Positions 1 through 11,810 of a stretch of DNA of 64,000 nt are shown here, one piece after another. The translations under genes were made by a program, and so were the position numbers. Every line of letters begins with the position of its first letter. Position 1 is the stretch's first letter. The notes beneath the pieces are model-generated. The model saw only the letters and a program-made list of their open reading frames with translations, was not told the DNA's origin and ran no database searches. The DNA is from Planoprotostelium fungivorum (taxonomy: Eukaryota; Evosea; Variosea; Cavosteliida; Cavosteliaceae): NCBI GenBank assembly GCA_003024175.1, contig MDYQ01000372.1:56845-120844 (forward strand), read 5' to 3'.

Positions 1-2456
1 GATGATGGATAGGGACATGGGATTGCAGATCTTTCGAGTTCAGATCGCCTCCGTGGCCGACGTAGAGAAGAAGCTCACGACCGGTATCTTGCAGATGATC
101 GAAGACGAGAGGTGAACATCACCATGTTCTCCATCATCTTCATCATCTCTGACACCCCACAGAAAGGGACAGACGGTGGATCGTATACTCTTGAAAAATC
201 TCTCTCGCATGTTCGTTTCTCTCGGGATGTACCACGAATCGTTAGAGAAACCCTTCTTGCAGGCGACCGTACAATTCTACCGCAGTGAGGGAGCCGAAAA
301 GTCGAGAGACATGGAGGTATTTCACTCGATGAAATTTATTCCTCACTCTTCACAGGTGGCAGAATATCTCAAGCACGTTGAAATTCGGCTGGGACACGAG
401 AACGACAGAGTCAATCATTACTTGGACACGTCAACCAGGAGGCCGCTGATCACCGTGGTGGAGAAACAACTATTGGAGGAACACATCGAGAGCCTCGTCA
501 GCAGAGGTACCGGTCCACTCGTTGCAAACAACAGAAAGGAAGATCTCGCCAGGTGATTTTATTTCATTTTATTTCATTCCTCTGAACGAGAGAAGGATGT
601 ACAGCCTACTCTCACGCGTGGGCGGACTGCCCGCGTTTAAATCATCCTTTGGAACTTATATCCGCACGACCGGAGCGGCCATGGTGGAAGACACAGAGAA
701 GGAGGCCACCTTTGTAGAGGACTTGTTGGAATTCCGATCCAAATTGGAATCCATCATGGAAGAATCTTTCATCAAAAATCCGGAATTCGCTTACACGCTG
801 AGGGTGAGGAGTCCGAGACATTTTATTTCATTTTATTTGATATCATCGACTTCGAGTGACACGTGGATAGGAGAGCTTCGAGCATTTCATCAACCAGAAG
901 GTGAACAAACCAGCAGAGCTCATCGCAAAGTTTGTCGACGGAAAATTGAGATCGGGCAACAAGGGCGCATCCGAAGATGAGGTATGTCATCTCTCTCCTC
1001 ATCATCATCCGATGTCATCATGGTCTCATCCGATCTGATGTCATCATCTGATGTCATCATCTGATGTCATCATCTGATCTCATCGTTGTAGATGGAGCAA
1101 CTATTAGACCGTGTCATGGTCCTATTCCGTAGCATCCACGGTAAAGATGTCTTCGAGGCCTTCTACAAGAAGGACTTGGCCAAGAGACTCTTACTCGACA
1201 AGAGTGCTTCCATGGACTTAGAGAAGGCGATGATCAGCAAGCTGAAGACCGAATGTGGCAGTGCCTTCACGAACAAATTGGAGGGAATGTTCAAAGACGT
1301 CGATCTATCGAGTGACATCATGTCTGCATTCAGTGATGTGAGGGAGGGGCGTAATTACGTACGTACTGATGCGTAATCCAGTCGAAATTTCAAGACGAAT
1401 TGAGTGGAGAGATGGATATGAACGTACAAGTCCTTACTGCTGGTTACTGGCCCGCTTACACTCCAATCGAAATCATTCTACCGAAGAACGTGAGAACAGT
1501 CATACGAATCATAATTGACTCGTTGTAGATGATGGAATACCAAGAAGTCTTCAAGAAATTCTACCTGAGCAAGTACAGTGGAAGGAAATTGACGTGGCAG
1601 AATTCTTTGGGACAGTGCACGCTGCGTGCTGCGTTTCCTGCGGTAAATGTTTTATTCGATTTTATTCTTTCTCAACGAGACAAGGGAACGAAAGAGCTGC
1701 TGGTCACGCTGCTGCAATCGGTCGTCTTACTGTTATACAATGACACGGATAAGCTTACGACAAAGGATATCCAACAAGCCACCGGTCTCCAAGGCAACGA
1801 GCTGAAGCGAACCCTCTTGTCCCTCGCCTGTGGAAAAGTGAGTGAAAACTCGATGAAAAGAGAAAACTCAACTCGTAAAGGTGAAAGTGTTGAACAAAGA
1901 ACCGAGCACGAAGGACATCAGTGATGATGACACGTTTGAATACAATCGAACGTTCAAACAGAAGCTGCACAGAATCAAGATCAACAGCGTGCAGATCAAA
2001 GAGACACCCGAGGAGAGACAGAAGACAACGGCCACCGTCATGCAGGATAGACAGTATCAAGTGAGTCGTCTCTCAGACGATGAGATGTGTGTGTGACGCG
2101 ACGGCAGGTCGATGCGGCCATCGTTCGCATCATGAAGACAAGGAAGCAATTGTCTCATTCTGCTCTCATCTCCGAACTCTTCAGTCAACTCAAATTCCCC
2201 GCTCAGGTATCACATCTTCACATCTTCACATCGACATCTCATCTTCTCACATCACATCTTCACATCTCACATCGACATCTCATCTTCTCACATCACAACT
2301 TCTCATCGACACGGACATCTCATCTTCTACGATCAAGTATCGAACTGACTCTCTTCTCAGCCTGCCGATCTGAAGAAGAGGATAGAGAGTCTCATCGAGA
2401 GGGAGTACATGGAGAGGAGTGCGGAGGACTCTCAGGTCTACGTATACATGGCTTAA
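1..2456 (+). CDS. CUL4: Cullin-4 (E3 ubiquitin ligase scaffold), 5' partial
   Basis: Scaffold of CRL4 ubiquitin ligases: it binds an adaptor at the N-terminus and the RING protein RBX1 at the C-terminus. The exons read continuously through cullin repeats (the [19 protein letters not shown] signature lies near 1138-1192, with LEGMFKD after it) to the C-terminal Nedd8/winged-helix region, ending ...VYVYMA, as is usual for cullins. The match to the CUL4 subfamily ([39 protein letters not shown]) is much better than to CUL1/2/3. At least eight short GT-AG introns split the gene. The start lies upstream of the window. The stop TAA (2454-2456) overlaps an AATAAA (2455-2460), so the 3' UTR must be very short. 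The end meets a convergent small gene. Identification is firm; single exon edges are by eye. Confidence 0.95.
1000..1088. repeat. Simple TGATGTCATCATC-type repeats in a cullin intron
   Basis: The intron between two cullin-4 exons is filled with imperfect tandem copies of a 13-base unit close to TGATGTCATCATC. Similar TGATG/CATCA-rich filler occurs in many introns of this window. No coding content. Confidence 0.7.
2205..2335. repeat. CACATC/CTTCACATC low-complexity repeat in the last cullin intron
   Basis: The last intron of cullin-4 is expanded by a diverged tandem repeat. A block of about 50 bases (CACATCGACATCTCATCTTC followed by CACATCACA variants) appears at least twice, with shorter copies around it. 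This makes the intron longer than its neighbours. It looks like slippage, not a functional element. Confidence 0.65.
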
Positions 2457-2827
2457 TAAATCATACGAGTGTAACATGCGTCGGCGTTGGTGAATGGAAT
2501 CGAGGACAGATGAATGGACACATCGGGGAAGGAAATCTTAAGACGCGGAAGTTGAGACGTCCCATCCTCTAAAGAGATTGTGAACGTCTCTGGCCCGCAA
2601 TTACGGGTTTCCACCTCTTTCGGAATTTCATCATGCAGAGGGACCCTCCATCTTTGAATCTCCCAGCCCTTCCATTGAGGCAGCCCGTATTCGGTGAAGT
2701 TATAGACATCGTTAGGTGAAATCTCTTTCAAAGACACATGAGCTGCTCGTGTGCTGCTGAAAGGCGTCGGAGTTTTAGTAAACTTCCGAGATTTCGCACA
2801 AATCTCCGCATCTTCCTTCCATTTCAC
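2453..2827 (-). CDS. Hypothetical protein, convergent with cullin-4
   Basis: An uninterrupted 124-residue frame starts [13 protein letters not shown] and ends [10 protein letters not shown] recognise no family. The composition is ordinary (mixed charged and hydrophobic, one [11 protein letters not shown] stretch), not the low-complexity type usual for antisense shadows here. Its stop codon (2453-2455) overlaps the stop codon of cullin-4 on the other strand, so if real the two genes share their last bases. It may be a chance frame. The region upstream to the next gene (2828-2966) is the only space for a promoter and is shared divergently with the SET-MYND gene. Confidence 0.4.
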   Translation of the reverse strand: MKWKEDAEICAKSRKFTKTPTPFSSTRAAHVSLKEISPNDVYNFTEYGLPQWKGWEIQRWRVPLHDEIPKEVETRNCGPETFTISLEDGTSQLPRLKISFPDVSIHLSSIPFTNADACYTRMIY

Positions 2828-2966
2828 ACGTTGAGACGGAAAGAACGTCGGGTAATAAGATGCTCACGCAGTGAACAGAATCGAACACAACAGACATCAG
2901 ACAACACGATACCAACACAAACACATCAGACACCAACATAGAAAGACTATCATTTGTAACATCACA

Positions 2967-4640
2967 ATGGTTCGAACTAGATCGATCGAAATGTCCGTCA
3001 CAGAGGCTGAACACCCCGTGATGGGAAGAGTCTTGAAGGCGGCGAGAGACTTCCAACCGGGCCAGAGAGTCATGAAAGAGACACCTCTTCTGATCGTAGA
3101 GAGATCAGATGACTTGACCACACTCCTCAGCGTCATCGAAAAGTACCTGCGATCCTCTGAGCAGACGAAACAGCGTATCATCGACACGCAGGTGAACATC
3201 CATTCTCATGTGAACATCTCGACCGGCAGCTCACACTGGTCAGGTGCCTTCTGGATACCTCGAAGAGGAATCCGATGATCAGCTCACTCAGAACATGACG
3301 GAAAAGAGCCAGAGCTTTAAGAAACTGCTGGAAGACAGTCCAAGATTCCGTGCGATGAGACAGCGGGACCCCACTCTGACCATGCCATTGGCCCTCCGCT
3401 TGCTGTGGATCATGAACAACAACTTCCATCAAATCTATCTGAAGGACAAGAGGTGTTCCGCCTTCTATGACGTCAGCTCCCTCATGGCTCACAGTTGTGA
3501 TCCCAATCTGAAGTGAGTCGACTCCTGTGATTCCATATCATCGGTATCGACCGATGGACAGATGGATGGCAACCGAAGATGGTCCATGCTTCTTGGCCAT
3601 ACGGCCCATTCCCAGAGGAGAACTGCTCACCTTCTCTTACATGGAGGGAGAGAGACTTGTTTGCTCGACGAACGTCAGACAGCACTACCTCCACCAGTCG
3701 AGAGCTTTCATCTGCGGCTGTTCGAGATGTTCGGCGCCCGATCGATGTCGGCCCATGATCTGTCCATCTTGCACCGATGGCATCTTGATGAGAACGGGAA
3801 AAGTTCACAATCTTGGACCCATCGTGGGTGATGGTTCCAACTCGGTCATCTCATGGACTTGTGACGTCTGTCGCCACGCATGCAGCGATGACGATCTCGG
3901 AGACCACTTCAACACGGAGAAGACTCTGCTGAGAACCATCAACGACCTCACCCTTCAGAAGGTGAAGATGCTGATGCACGTGATCGTGTGCTCATCCTTT
4001 ACACAGTTATCCGACCCCGCCGCCACACTACAGCCCGTATTGAGAGATGCACGACGTTATCTCGGTAGAAATCACTGGATGCTATCTTGGGCCGACCGAT
4101 GTCTCTGCAAGATGTACATGGAACAGGGAATCATCACCGTGGCCATGGGCTTGGGTGATCGAGTGAGTCATTAGACGTCCATCACCTCATCTGACGTTCA
4201 ACAGCACCTCCAGTATCTCCGGAGAGTCGTTGGAAACCCGAATCTCGTGGCCGATTGGGGCGTCGTCGTGTCGAATTTTTGCGTCTCAGTCGGTGGATTC
4301 GAATCGGCCAGTAAGGTGATGACGATCATCATCACTTGAGAAGAAATTCTGAAGAGGAGAACAGGTGTTGAATACGGGCGTCATGCAGGCCATGATCGAC
4401 ACGGCGAATCCTGGAATCGATCCAGCCATGAGGACTTTAAGGAAGACGTACTTCGTCAACGAGTTCGAGAGGAACAGCCCGGAGGCAGAAGTTAAGAAGA
4501 CACCCCTGTGCATGAAGTGTAACCAAGAGACGAAGTTGTTGTGCTCTCACTGCCATCTGACGTACTATTGCTGCAAGGACCATCAGGTGGAAGACTGGCA
4601 GAGACATCGTCTGGCCTACCAATTGACATCACAAGTGTAA
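2967..4640 (+). CDS. SET-domain protein with C-terminal MYND zinc finger
   Basis: Probable lysine methyltransferase-like protein of the SMYD/SET group. The start MVRTRSIEMSVTEAEHP is the last good ATG before the domain. The SET core shows ALRLLWIMNNNF, then MAHSCDPNL (the SET NHS/C motif), ELLTFSYMEGE, and the post-SET cysteines CGCSRCSAP (about 3714-3740), followed by a second cysteine cluster (CPSC, CDVC). After a helical part, the C-terminus is a MYND finger: CMKCNQETKLLCSHC, YYCCKDHQ, DWQRH (about 4508-4606). Four short introns, near 3192-3243, 3513-3562, 4163-4204 and 4316-4364. In animal SMYD proteins MYND is inserted inside the SET domain; here it is at the end. Substrate is unknown. 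Confident on domains, less on exact exon edges. Confidence 0.85.
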
Positions 4641-5044
4641 GAAGAGGAATGTATAGTAAAAGAGAGAGAATAGCTTTGTGTCCATACATTGAATTATAAA
4701 GCCGATGGACATCGTGTGCATGTTCCGTCTGAAACATCTCGGGGGAGCTCACATCATGGATGTTGATTTCTCGAAAATTTTGTCTTTCGACTGTACTATC
4801 TATAAATCGATACCTGCTTAACTGATATCTCAGGTATCTCACGAATCAGTTATGATCTGTAAGGGAGTTTGGATCACTGAGAGATTTCGTCCTCTCAAAC
4901 GTTGAATGAGGAAGACCCTCACATGAGACGGGAGCGGCAAAAAACCCACGGAATTTTTCAATCTTCCCTGCAGTGAAAATATCCCCCGCCTTGGTACTCA
5001 TCGCGGGAAGAGAGAATCCGGGGTGTTTCTTGTGACGACGATAT
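4641..5044. other. Intergenic, no supported gene
   Basis: The 3' flank of the SET-MYND gene and upstream flank of the PLAC8 copy. Short frames on the minus strand (for example 4492-4842) have no recognisable content and run into the MYND exon. I see nothing functional. Confidence 0.5.
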
Positions 5045-5346
5045 GGCTGCATAGTGACATGCTTCTGCCTCCCAGCCACTCACGCACAGAACGAAGCCTT
5101 GCTCGCCGAGCGTCAATGCAGCTTCACAGACTTCTGCTGTGCTCTCTTTGTCACCCCTGGCAACATCTACTTCAATCGTCAGCACATTCGAAGCAAGTAC
5201 GGCATGGAAAGAGGACAAGAATGCTCTGATTGCTGTGTGGTCTTATGCTGTGCCCCTTGTGCCACCTGTCAGCACAACCGAGAGCTGATCAGCAAGAGGG
5301 AAGCTCTCCTTCAGCTCGGTGAAGCTCCAGCAGTCAAAAGGATGTG
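5045..5346 (+). pseudogene. 5'-truncated PLAC8-family copy
   Basis: The frame carries the cysteine-rich PLAC8 domain (TCFCLPATHAQNEALLAE, FCCALFVTPGN, CSDCCVVLCCAPCATCQH) with the same protein sequence as the intact minus-strand gene at 18109-18459, apart from the missing first 16 residues (through FEDIA). Similarity begins abruptly at GGCTGCATAGTGACATG. In-frame TGA lies just upstream (5033-5035) and there is no ATG before it, so the copy lacks a start. It could still be a terminal exon if an unseen upstream exon exists; a truncated duplicate is more likely. Confidence 0.75.
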
Positions 5347-5384
5347 ATAAATCTCCCATTCGAGACGTACAGATGGTGTTTCGA
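5045..5384 (+). repeat. Segmental duplication, copy A (inverted partner at 18073-18412)
   Basis: About 340 bp nearly identical to the reverse complement of 18073-18412, including the PLAC8 coding end and roughly 40 bp of 3' flank, where a few substitutions appear (TAAATCTCCCATTCGAGAC against TAAACCCTCGTTCGAGAC). The copies are inverted and about 13 kb apart. Confidence 0.85.
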
Positions 5385-5676
5385 GTCTACCGTACTTCTT
5401 TCGGTTCATTGTAGACCTGATCATAGTTACATATGATCGTCATCTTCTGACAAGTCACCTCAAACCTATAATGTTTACCACTACGAGGTCCCATAGTCGG
5501 AAAATACGGAAAGTTTGACCCTCATTCTTGTAAAATTTTCCAGCTATCTGGTGTTTTGTATAACGGTAATAAGTTTTAAAAAAACAAGATGAATATTGTG
5601 AAATAAAGCGGTGTAGATAATGGAATGATTTAGGATTTAAAGTTTCGTAACGGAATTGGGCATCTGATTAGGAGAG

Positions 5677-6971
5677 ATGCAGAAGATACAGCCGGGATCG
5701 GTAGAGGAATCGATCCTCAAGATCTTATCTGAGCATCCTGAGGTGTGATGGTGTTTCAGTGGATGTGTGTGATCTCAAATGCGGTAGGGAGTCGATCAGG
5801 ATGTGATGAAGAGAGAACTACCGGGTATAGAGATCAAAAAGTTGGGAGATGGAATCAATCAACTCTTGAAACAGGTGCGTTGCATCAGATCTTCCGCTGT
5901 CAAGTAATCATCGCTCAGAAAAGAGTGAGAGTCGGCAGAGACGCTAGGAACAAATTGATTTATCAAGAAATCAAATCAGAAGTTAGCGATATGTAAGGGG
6001 CATTCTTCTCAATCAAACTCTCGCATTGACCGATCCACAGATTGACCAAATTAGAGGGAGAAGAACATGTGATCTATCAATACATTGCCAACGCAGGAAG
6101 TCATGGTGATGCATCACCTCATTTTCGACACTGAATGGCAAAAGGCATCTGGTCCAAAGATATCAAAGACAAGAGCAACATCGCACAGAATCAAGTTACA
6201 AAACTTCTCAGATCGTTAGAAACGAAAAAACTGATCAAAGCTCACAAATCAGTTTCTGTGGGTCATCTTTCTCTCGTTTTCATCTCTGATGATCTCGCAG
6301 CAAGGAACGTCCAGGAAAGTCTATATATTGGCCTCGATCGAACCACACGTTGATGTCAGTGGTGATATATGGTATAAGAACGGTGACCTGGATAAAGAAT
6401 TCATCGACACACTACACGCTGCCTGCGCGAAATATCTAGCGCTGAAGGTGAGAATAACGTCAACTCGAATAGAGATACAAGAAGAGATTTGATATAGACC
6501 ATGATTCTTATTCTTTTCGAAGGGTTCTGCTACGGTGCCAGAACTAACAGATCACATAAAGAAATCGGGACTGTCCAAGGTGAAGAAAGACAACAACTCA
6601 TGATGTCCTTCGGTTGAACGTCATGCAGAATGAATTGAAAGTATCCAACATCCAATCCATCATCGACGTCATGATCTACGACGCAAAAGTAGAGCGCATA
6701 CCTGACTCGGTGAGAACCTTCTCCCTCTCTCTTCTTCTCTCTTCTCACGTGAACCACAGGCTTACTATCGCCTGACCAACTTGGAAGTGAAACACAATGG
6801 ATTCACCATGATGCCATGTGGAACGTGTCCGGTGAGACGACGAGATAGAGCAGAGAAATCTGACTGAAGGAGGTGTTCGATGAGTGCACGGACGAAGGAG
6901 ACATCAGCCCGAGAACTTGCGTCTATTTCACGAGATGGCTGGGATTGGAGCCGGGCTCAGAAGCCTTCTGA
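5677..6971 (+). CDS. POLR3F: DNA-directed RNA polymerase III subunit RPC6 (RPC34)
   Basis: Pol III-specific subunit with winged-helix domains that helps recruit TFIIIB and open the promoter. Chained exons give MQKIQPGSVEESILKIL, then KLEGEEHVIYQYIANAGSHG, IWSKDIKDKSNIAQNQVTK, LLRSLETKKLIKAHKSV (the winged helix), DIWYKNGDLDKEFIDTLH, and the C-terminal Fe-S/zinc-like part CGTCP, VFDECTDEGDISPRTCVYFT ending RWLGLEPGSEAF. This is the family's order over its full length. About nine introns of 35-75 bp. An AATAAA lies 10 bases after the TGA stop. The start at 5677 has no good competitor and gives a normal N-terminus. Firm identification. Confidence 0.93.
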
Positions 6972-7088
6972 GATGTAGAGAATAAAGATGGAGGACCTCA
7001 GTCGATTTCCATGGATGAAGTAAACAGAGTCTGTATGAAATAACACAGACTGTACTATGATAACAAGAAAGGGGAGAAGGACACATCG

Positions 7089-10000
7089 TTACGTTCTCTT
7101 ATATTGACCGAAATCGAATTTCTTCGAAGGATTTCCCGTGGGCATGGCCCTTATCCCTCCCTGACTCGTCTTCATCATCTTCGGTGGTGGTTGAAACTCT
7201 CCGTATTCATCTTCCTCTTCCCTCCCCTCGTAACTGTCCATCGTCTCTCTCTCCTCCAAGAAACTATTGAATAGATCGTCTTCATCGATGGAATGGACTT
7301 CAGGCCTAGGAATCAGGTTAAATGAGTTGAATACAAGTCTTCACTTTTTCTTCGACTGTTGGAATAGATTCGAGCGAACAGGTTTCTCGGGTGTGGTGGT
7401 CTGGCTGACACTTCCGTTATTTCCCCTTCTCTCAATGTGCTCTTTGATCACATCGATGAACCTTGGTCCGTACCTTCATCTCATGAGTCACACGAACGAT
7501 GATCATCATGACAAAGAAGGTGATCATCATGAGAAAGAAGGTGATCATCATGAGAAAGAGGATGATGATGGAGTGTACTCACTTTCCAGCCTTTACACCT
7601 CCCACACCGTTGACGTTCTTTCTCAGCTCTTCGATGGTCATAGGAACAACCCTGGCCATCTCCTCGATCGTATTGTTCGTAAACACGTACATCTTCAACT
7701 GTTTCGTCTCTTCTGCGATCTGAACAAGAGTCAGATGTTAAGCGAGTTCAATAGAAGGAGATTCACCTTATCTCTCAATAGTCTCAGTTTACCGAATAAG
7801 ATCTGATCGACGCCGCCTGTGTTTGTGGGTCTGTCGGTGTTCCTCTCTCTCTTCTTCTTCGTTGTGCTGGGAGTGCTGCTGTTGGGTTCGAATTCGAGGG
7901 ATTTCTGATTTCCAGTGGAATTCTCAAAGGTCATGTGCAGTTGGAGGAGTCCTGTTTCTAATGGATCGGCCAATTCCTCTTGTACCTATTTCACATTGAA
8001 TATGTAACGTGAAATATGATCTTGATCCTCTCATTCTTATCATTGAACGTTCGATGCTGCTATCTATTGAAGAAATAAGAAGATGATCGTTCACCTCGAT
8101 GTATTCTACTGGATAACCTTTTCCTGTCTTGTGTGTGACTTCACGTAAGATGTTCTTCGATGTCATCATGTGTAGTAATCGATCTGCATTCGTGATCGTC
8201 GTGTTTCCACCTGTCATCCCATCACAACACATCCACGTGTGATGTCAACTCACCGCAGCCGTAACTCTTGATGTTACCGAATCCCTTTGCCAGATTCGAT
8301 TTAGACGACTTACCACGATACGCTTCGTTGATCATCTGACATGAGATGATCAGATGGATGAGATGAGATGTCCTTCCACCTTGATGGTGATCTTGTTGTT
8401 GATGGACAACATCTCTCTGATGCAAGACAGCAATCGCTTGGCTTCGTTCGTGACATCCTTCTCCACACCAGTCCTACCACTCCTGCAGTTATCACACGTA
8501 CCCTTACACAGAGTCCGATCGAATTGTTCGCTGAGATGCTATCCATCTTCAGTCATCCATCTACTTTGAATGAGACTCTTCACCTTCAACTGCAGAGTTC
8601 TCCTGCAATCGACGTGGTTGTGACAGTAAGACACGACGGCCTCTAGATTCTCTCTCATCTGTCTCTGGTACGTCACGTCGATGGCGTTACCATTCATCCT
8701 TCCTTCCTCGATTGTCCTCTCCACCATCCTCGATAACTTCTTCTTGTCTGCGTAGCTGTAATATAAGACGCAGTCTGATTTCAGTCCGTCCCTTCCTGCC
8801 CTTCCTGCCTCTTGGTAATAGCCTTCGATGGATTTGGGTAAAGTGTGATGGATGACGAATCGAACGTCTGGCTTGTTGATGCCTGAAAAAGTTTGAGTCG
8901 TGGAGAGAAGAAGCAGATGGAGGGGACACACCTAAGCCGAAGGCGATGGTGGCGCACATGACGAGGATGTCATCGTTGAGCCATTCTTGCTGGACGGCGG
9001 CCCTATCTTCCGTCGATAACTCTGCGTGATAGTGCTGGAATAAAAAGTTAATCATTTCTATATCATGATAAAGTGTCAATCGAATCACATATATCTACGA
9101 CATCATACACAATGGTATGACGAACAACAGTGCAGTAACATGAAGACTGCCTCACCTTTGCAGAGATACCCTGCTCTCTCAGTCCCGCAGCCACATCTTC
9201 ACAGTCTGCACGAGAGAAGCAGTAGACGATTCCAGATTGTCCCTTGTGCACTCGATCGATGTACTCTGCAATGTCCGACATGACCGATTTCGTCTTATCT
9301 CTCACTTCATACCTGCTTCAGTGTCAACCCTTCACATCGAGCCGAGACGTTTCACATGAGATTCGGTCGATTGAAACTCTGCTTGAACTCCACGGGATTG
9401 ATGAGACCCAAGTGATTCGCCACGTCATCTTTCACTTTACTGCTCGCGGTGGCAGTCAAGGCCAATATGGGTATGTCTCTGAAATTCTCCCTCAACTTAC
9501 AAAGTTGCTGTTCAAGTCAGCTTCTTCCTATCTCTTCATCCTTCACCTTGTAATCCGGTCGAAATTCGTGACCCCACTGAGAGACACAGTGGGCTTCGTC
9601 GATGACGAATCGCTGCAGGAGACCGTTGCGAGCGAGAGTTTGCAGGAGACTCTGTGTCGATGGACTCTGTGTGAGCTTCTCTGGAGTCACGTAGAGGAGA
9701 GACATGTTGGGCTCCATCGATCTCATCTCTCATTCGTTTGAGTGAAAGATGAATGGAATTCAATCTTCACCTCGATAGATCTCCCTCACTTCTTCTTCCG
9801 TCTGTCCTCGACCGAGAAAATGGGCCGCGATACCGTTGTTCCTCAAGCTCATCACCTTCAACACGTCAACACATTTCGATTCGATTCACCATCTCACCTG
9901 ATCCAAGATGAGAGAGACGAGAGGAGAGACGACGATGGATATTCCTCTCTTGACGACGGCAGGGAGTTGATAGCAGAGAGATTTTCCTCCACCGGTGGGC

Positions 10001-11761
10001 ATCAGCACGAAGACATCACGGTTGGACATGGTGGCATTGATGATTCCCAGTTGGTTGTGACGGAAGGAACGATGACCGAAGACGGCCTTGCTGGTCTGGA
10101 GGATCTCTTGTGACCATTCGAAATCTGAACGATTCCAATCGAATTCGACGTCGTTTCTTCTGGCTGTTCACATCGTCAGACATCTGTCATCACACGAGAG
10201 ATGATGATCATCATGATGATGAACAGTGTCTTTCGATGGGAGACGGATAGATGAGAGAGGATGATCACCTAAATCTTTTGATGTGAAGTTGTTCTGTCTG
10301 GTTGGCATGGCGGCCGGTTTCGAGATACTGTTCGATGAGCTGGTCAAGCTGTTCGACGACGAGAAGGAAGATTGATAAGAGGACACGGGATCGAATGTTC
10401 CACTCTGTTGACGATTCTTGATTTCGTCCTGGATCTGTTCTTTCGCCTGCTTCAGATCTTCTCTGTCTTATGTTCAGATATTGAACGTGAGGGATCTTTC
10501 ACCTGGTTTTCTTCACTCTGTTTCTCTCTGGGATGTCTTTCTCGTCGAAATCGTCCATCAATTCGATGAGCCTCTCCTGAGCCGCCAGCAATTTCGACGT
10601 CGTCTCCTTCAGGAGTTCTTCCAGATCGTTCATATTCATCTAAATACACGGTTCAGATTCTCGTCTGTCCATCCAACTCACCGTCTTGTATTTACTGTTT
10701 GTCTGCGTTTGCGGCGTGGAAATTTGATTCATTGGCGGTGAACTCTGATTCGGAGGTGTAGAATTCTGATAGAATGGCGTGGAATTCTGCACTGGCTTCG
10801 AATGGGCAGGCCTCGTCGTCTCCTGAGGAAAAGAAGCGTAATCGTCATCATCATCGATGACCACGGCAGGTGGTGTGCTTCGTTGTTCTACTTTCTGTGA
10901 GACGGTGGTGCTCTGAGAAGCGCCGAGAGATATTCCCTCATAATCGTCGAGGGCATCAGCAATTTCCTCCAATGAGTCATCATCGATCACGTTCGGCTTC
11001 GTGTTGGATGAAGAATCGAAGCGTGAAGGACCCGTAGGGTTGGAAGAGAAATTGTAATTGGATGACTTCGAGTCATCTCTTCCTTCATCGAAGTTTTGGT
11101 TGTGAGAGGAAGAGGGTTGTGAGGCTCGTTGGTTGCTGCTGGCTCCATTATTCGACGAATAACCTCCGTTGGAATTGGACTTGAAGTTGGATAAGTTGGA
11201 CGAAGAAGAGTTTGTGTGACCACTATTCTTCGATGGACAGTTGCTGGACATGTGACCGGGGTTACCACACGAATAGCACGTCATTGAACTGTTCGAATTC
11301 TGTCCTGAGGTGGTTCTGTACATCTTGAACATGTGTAATGATGATAATGGTGATGAAACCCACTTGGACCGATTGTCGAGGTTCTGCTTTCCGTAATAAG
11401 CGCCGCTTCCCGGTCTCGTCGTCTCTTCAGGTTGTTGATCATCTCCATCGACATTCAAAAACTGTGACTGAAAGGCTCTGATGTATGTGAGTGATGACAT
11501 TTTAACATGATAAGAATATCACCCGCTCAGTCTCTTAGGTGGATCATCTCTAACGAAACATCCCGGTTTTGGGGGAACTATGGGTGGTGGATTCTTTACA
11601 AATTTGAACGGACCTTTCTTGTTTTCTCTCTTTGGAGTGGCGTTGAAGTGGGCTGATACTTGATACGTTCCGTCAATCACCCTCTGCAGTTGTTCCTCGA
11701 GATTGTTTCGAAGCTTGTTCGGTTGATTAGACGTATGAGTGAACTTGGAGAGCTTGCTCAT
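7089..11761 (-). CDS. BLM: RecQ helicase, BLM/Sgs1 type, with N-terminal zinc knuckle
   Basis: 3'-5' DNA helicase of recombination and replication-fork repair. From the N-terminus: a disordered region starting MSKLSKFTHTSNQPNKL; a CCHC zinc knuckle CYSCGNPGHMSSNC (about 11240-11281); acidic/serine-rich linker; then the helicase core with FRHNQLGIINATM, Walker A VLMPTGGGKSLCYQLP, VIDEAHCVSQWGH, ALTATASSKV, GIVYCFSRADCE, CATIAFGLG, QEAGRAGRDG; the RecQ zinc domain (CHNHVDCRRTLQLK, CKGTCDNC); winged-helix region; and an HRDC domain (LFGKLRLLRDKIAEETK, YVFTNNTIEEMARVVP). The C-terminus is a short acidic then basic tail ending FGQYKRT. Many introns. Core plus HRDC place it with BLM; the CCHC knuckle is more typical of RecQ4, so the combination is unusual. 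Confidence 0.9.
7497..7565. repeat. 21-bp tandem repeat in a RecQ intron
   Basis: Three head-to-tail copies of a unit near GTGATCATCATGAGAAAGAAG inside the intron preceding the last HRDC exons. The unit contains a TGATCA palindrome core. Plus-strand frames across it are repeat artefacts. Confidence 0.75.
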
Positions 11762-11810
11762 CTTGTGTGAGCTGATGTAACATGTGATGTTGTCTCTTCA
11801 CGGAATTCGG

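Noticed and set aside
4958-5218. Minus-strand frame over the PLAC8 copy
   Set aside because: Antisense of the PLAC8 coding strand; the same antisense frame appears at the intact copy.
7497-7565. Possible CRISPR-like repeats
   Set aside because: Contiguous tandem repeats without spacers inside a eukaryotic intron.
7499-7723. Plus-strand frame with MRKKVIIMRKK repeats
   Set aside because: Artefact of the 21-bp intronic tandem repeat in the RecQ gene.
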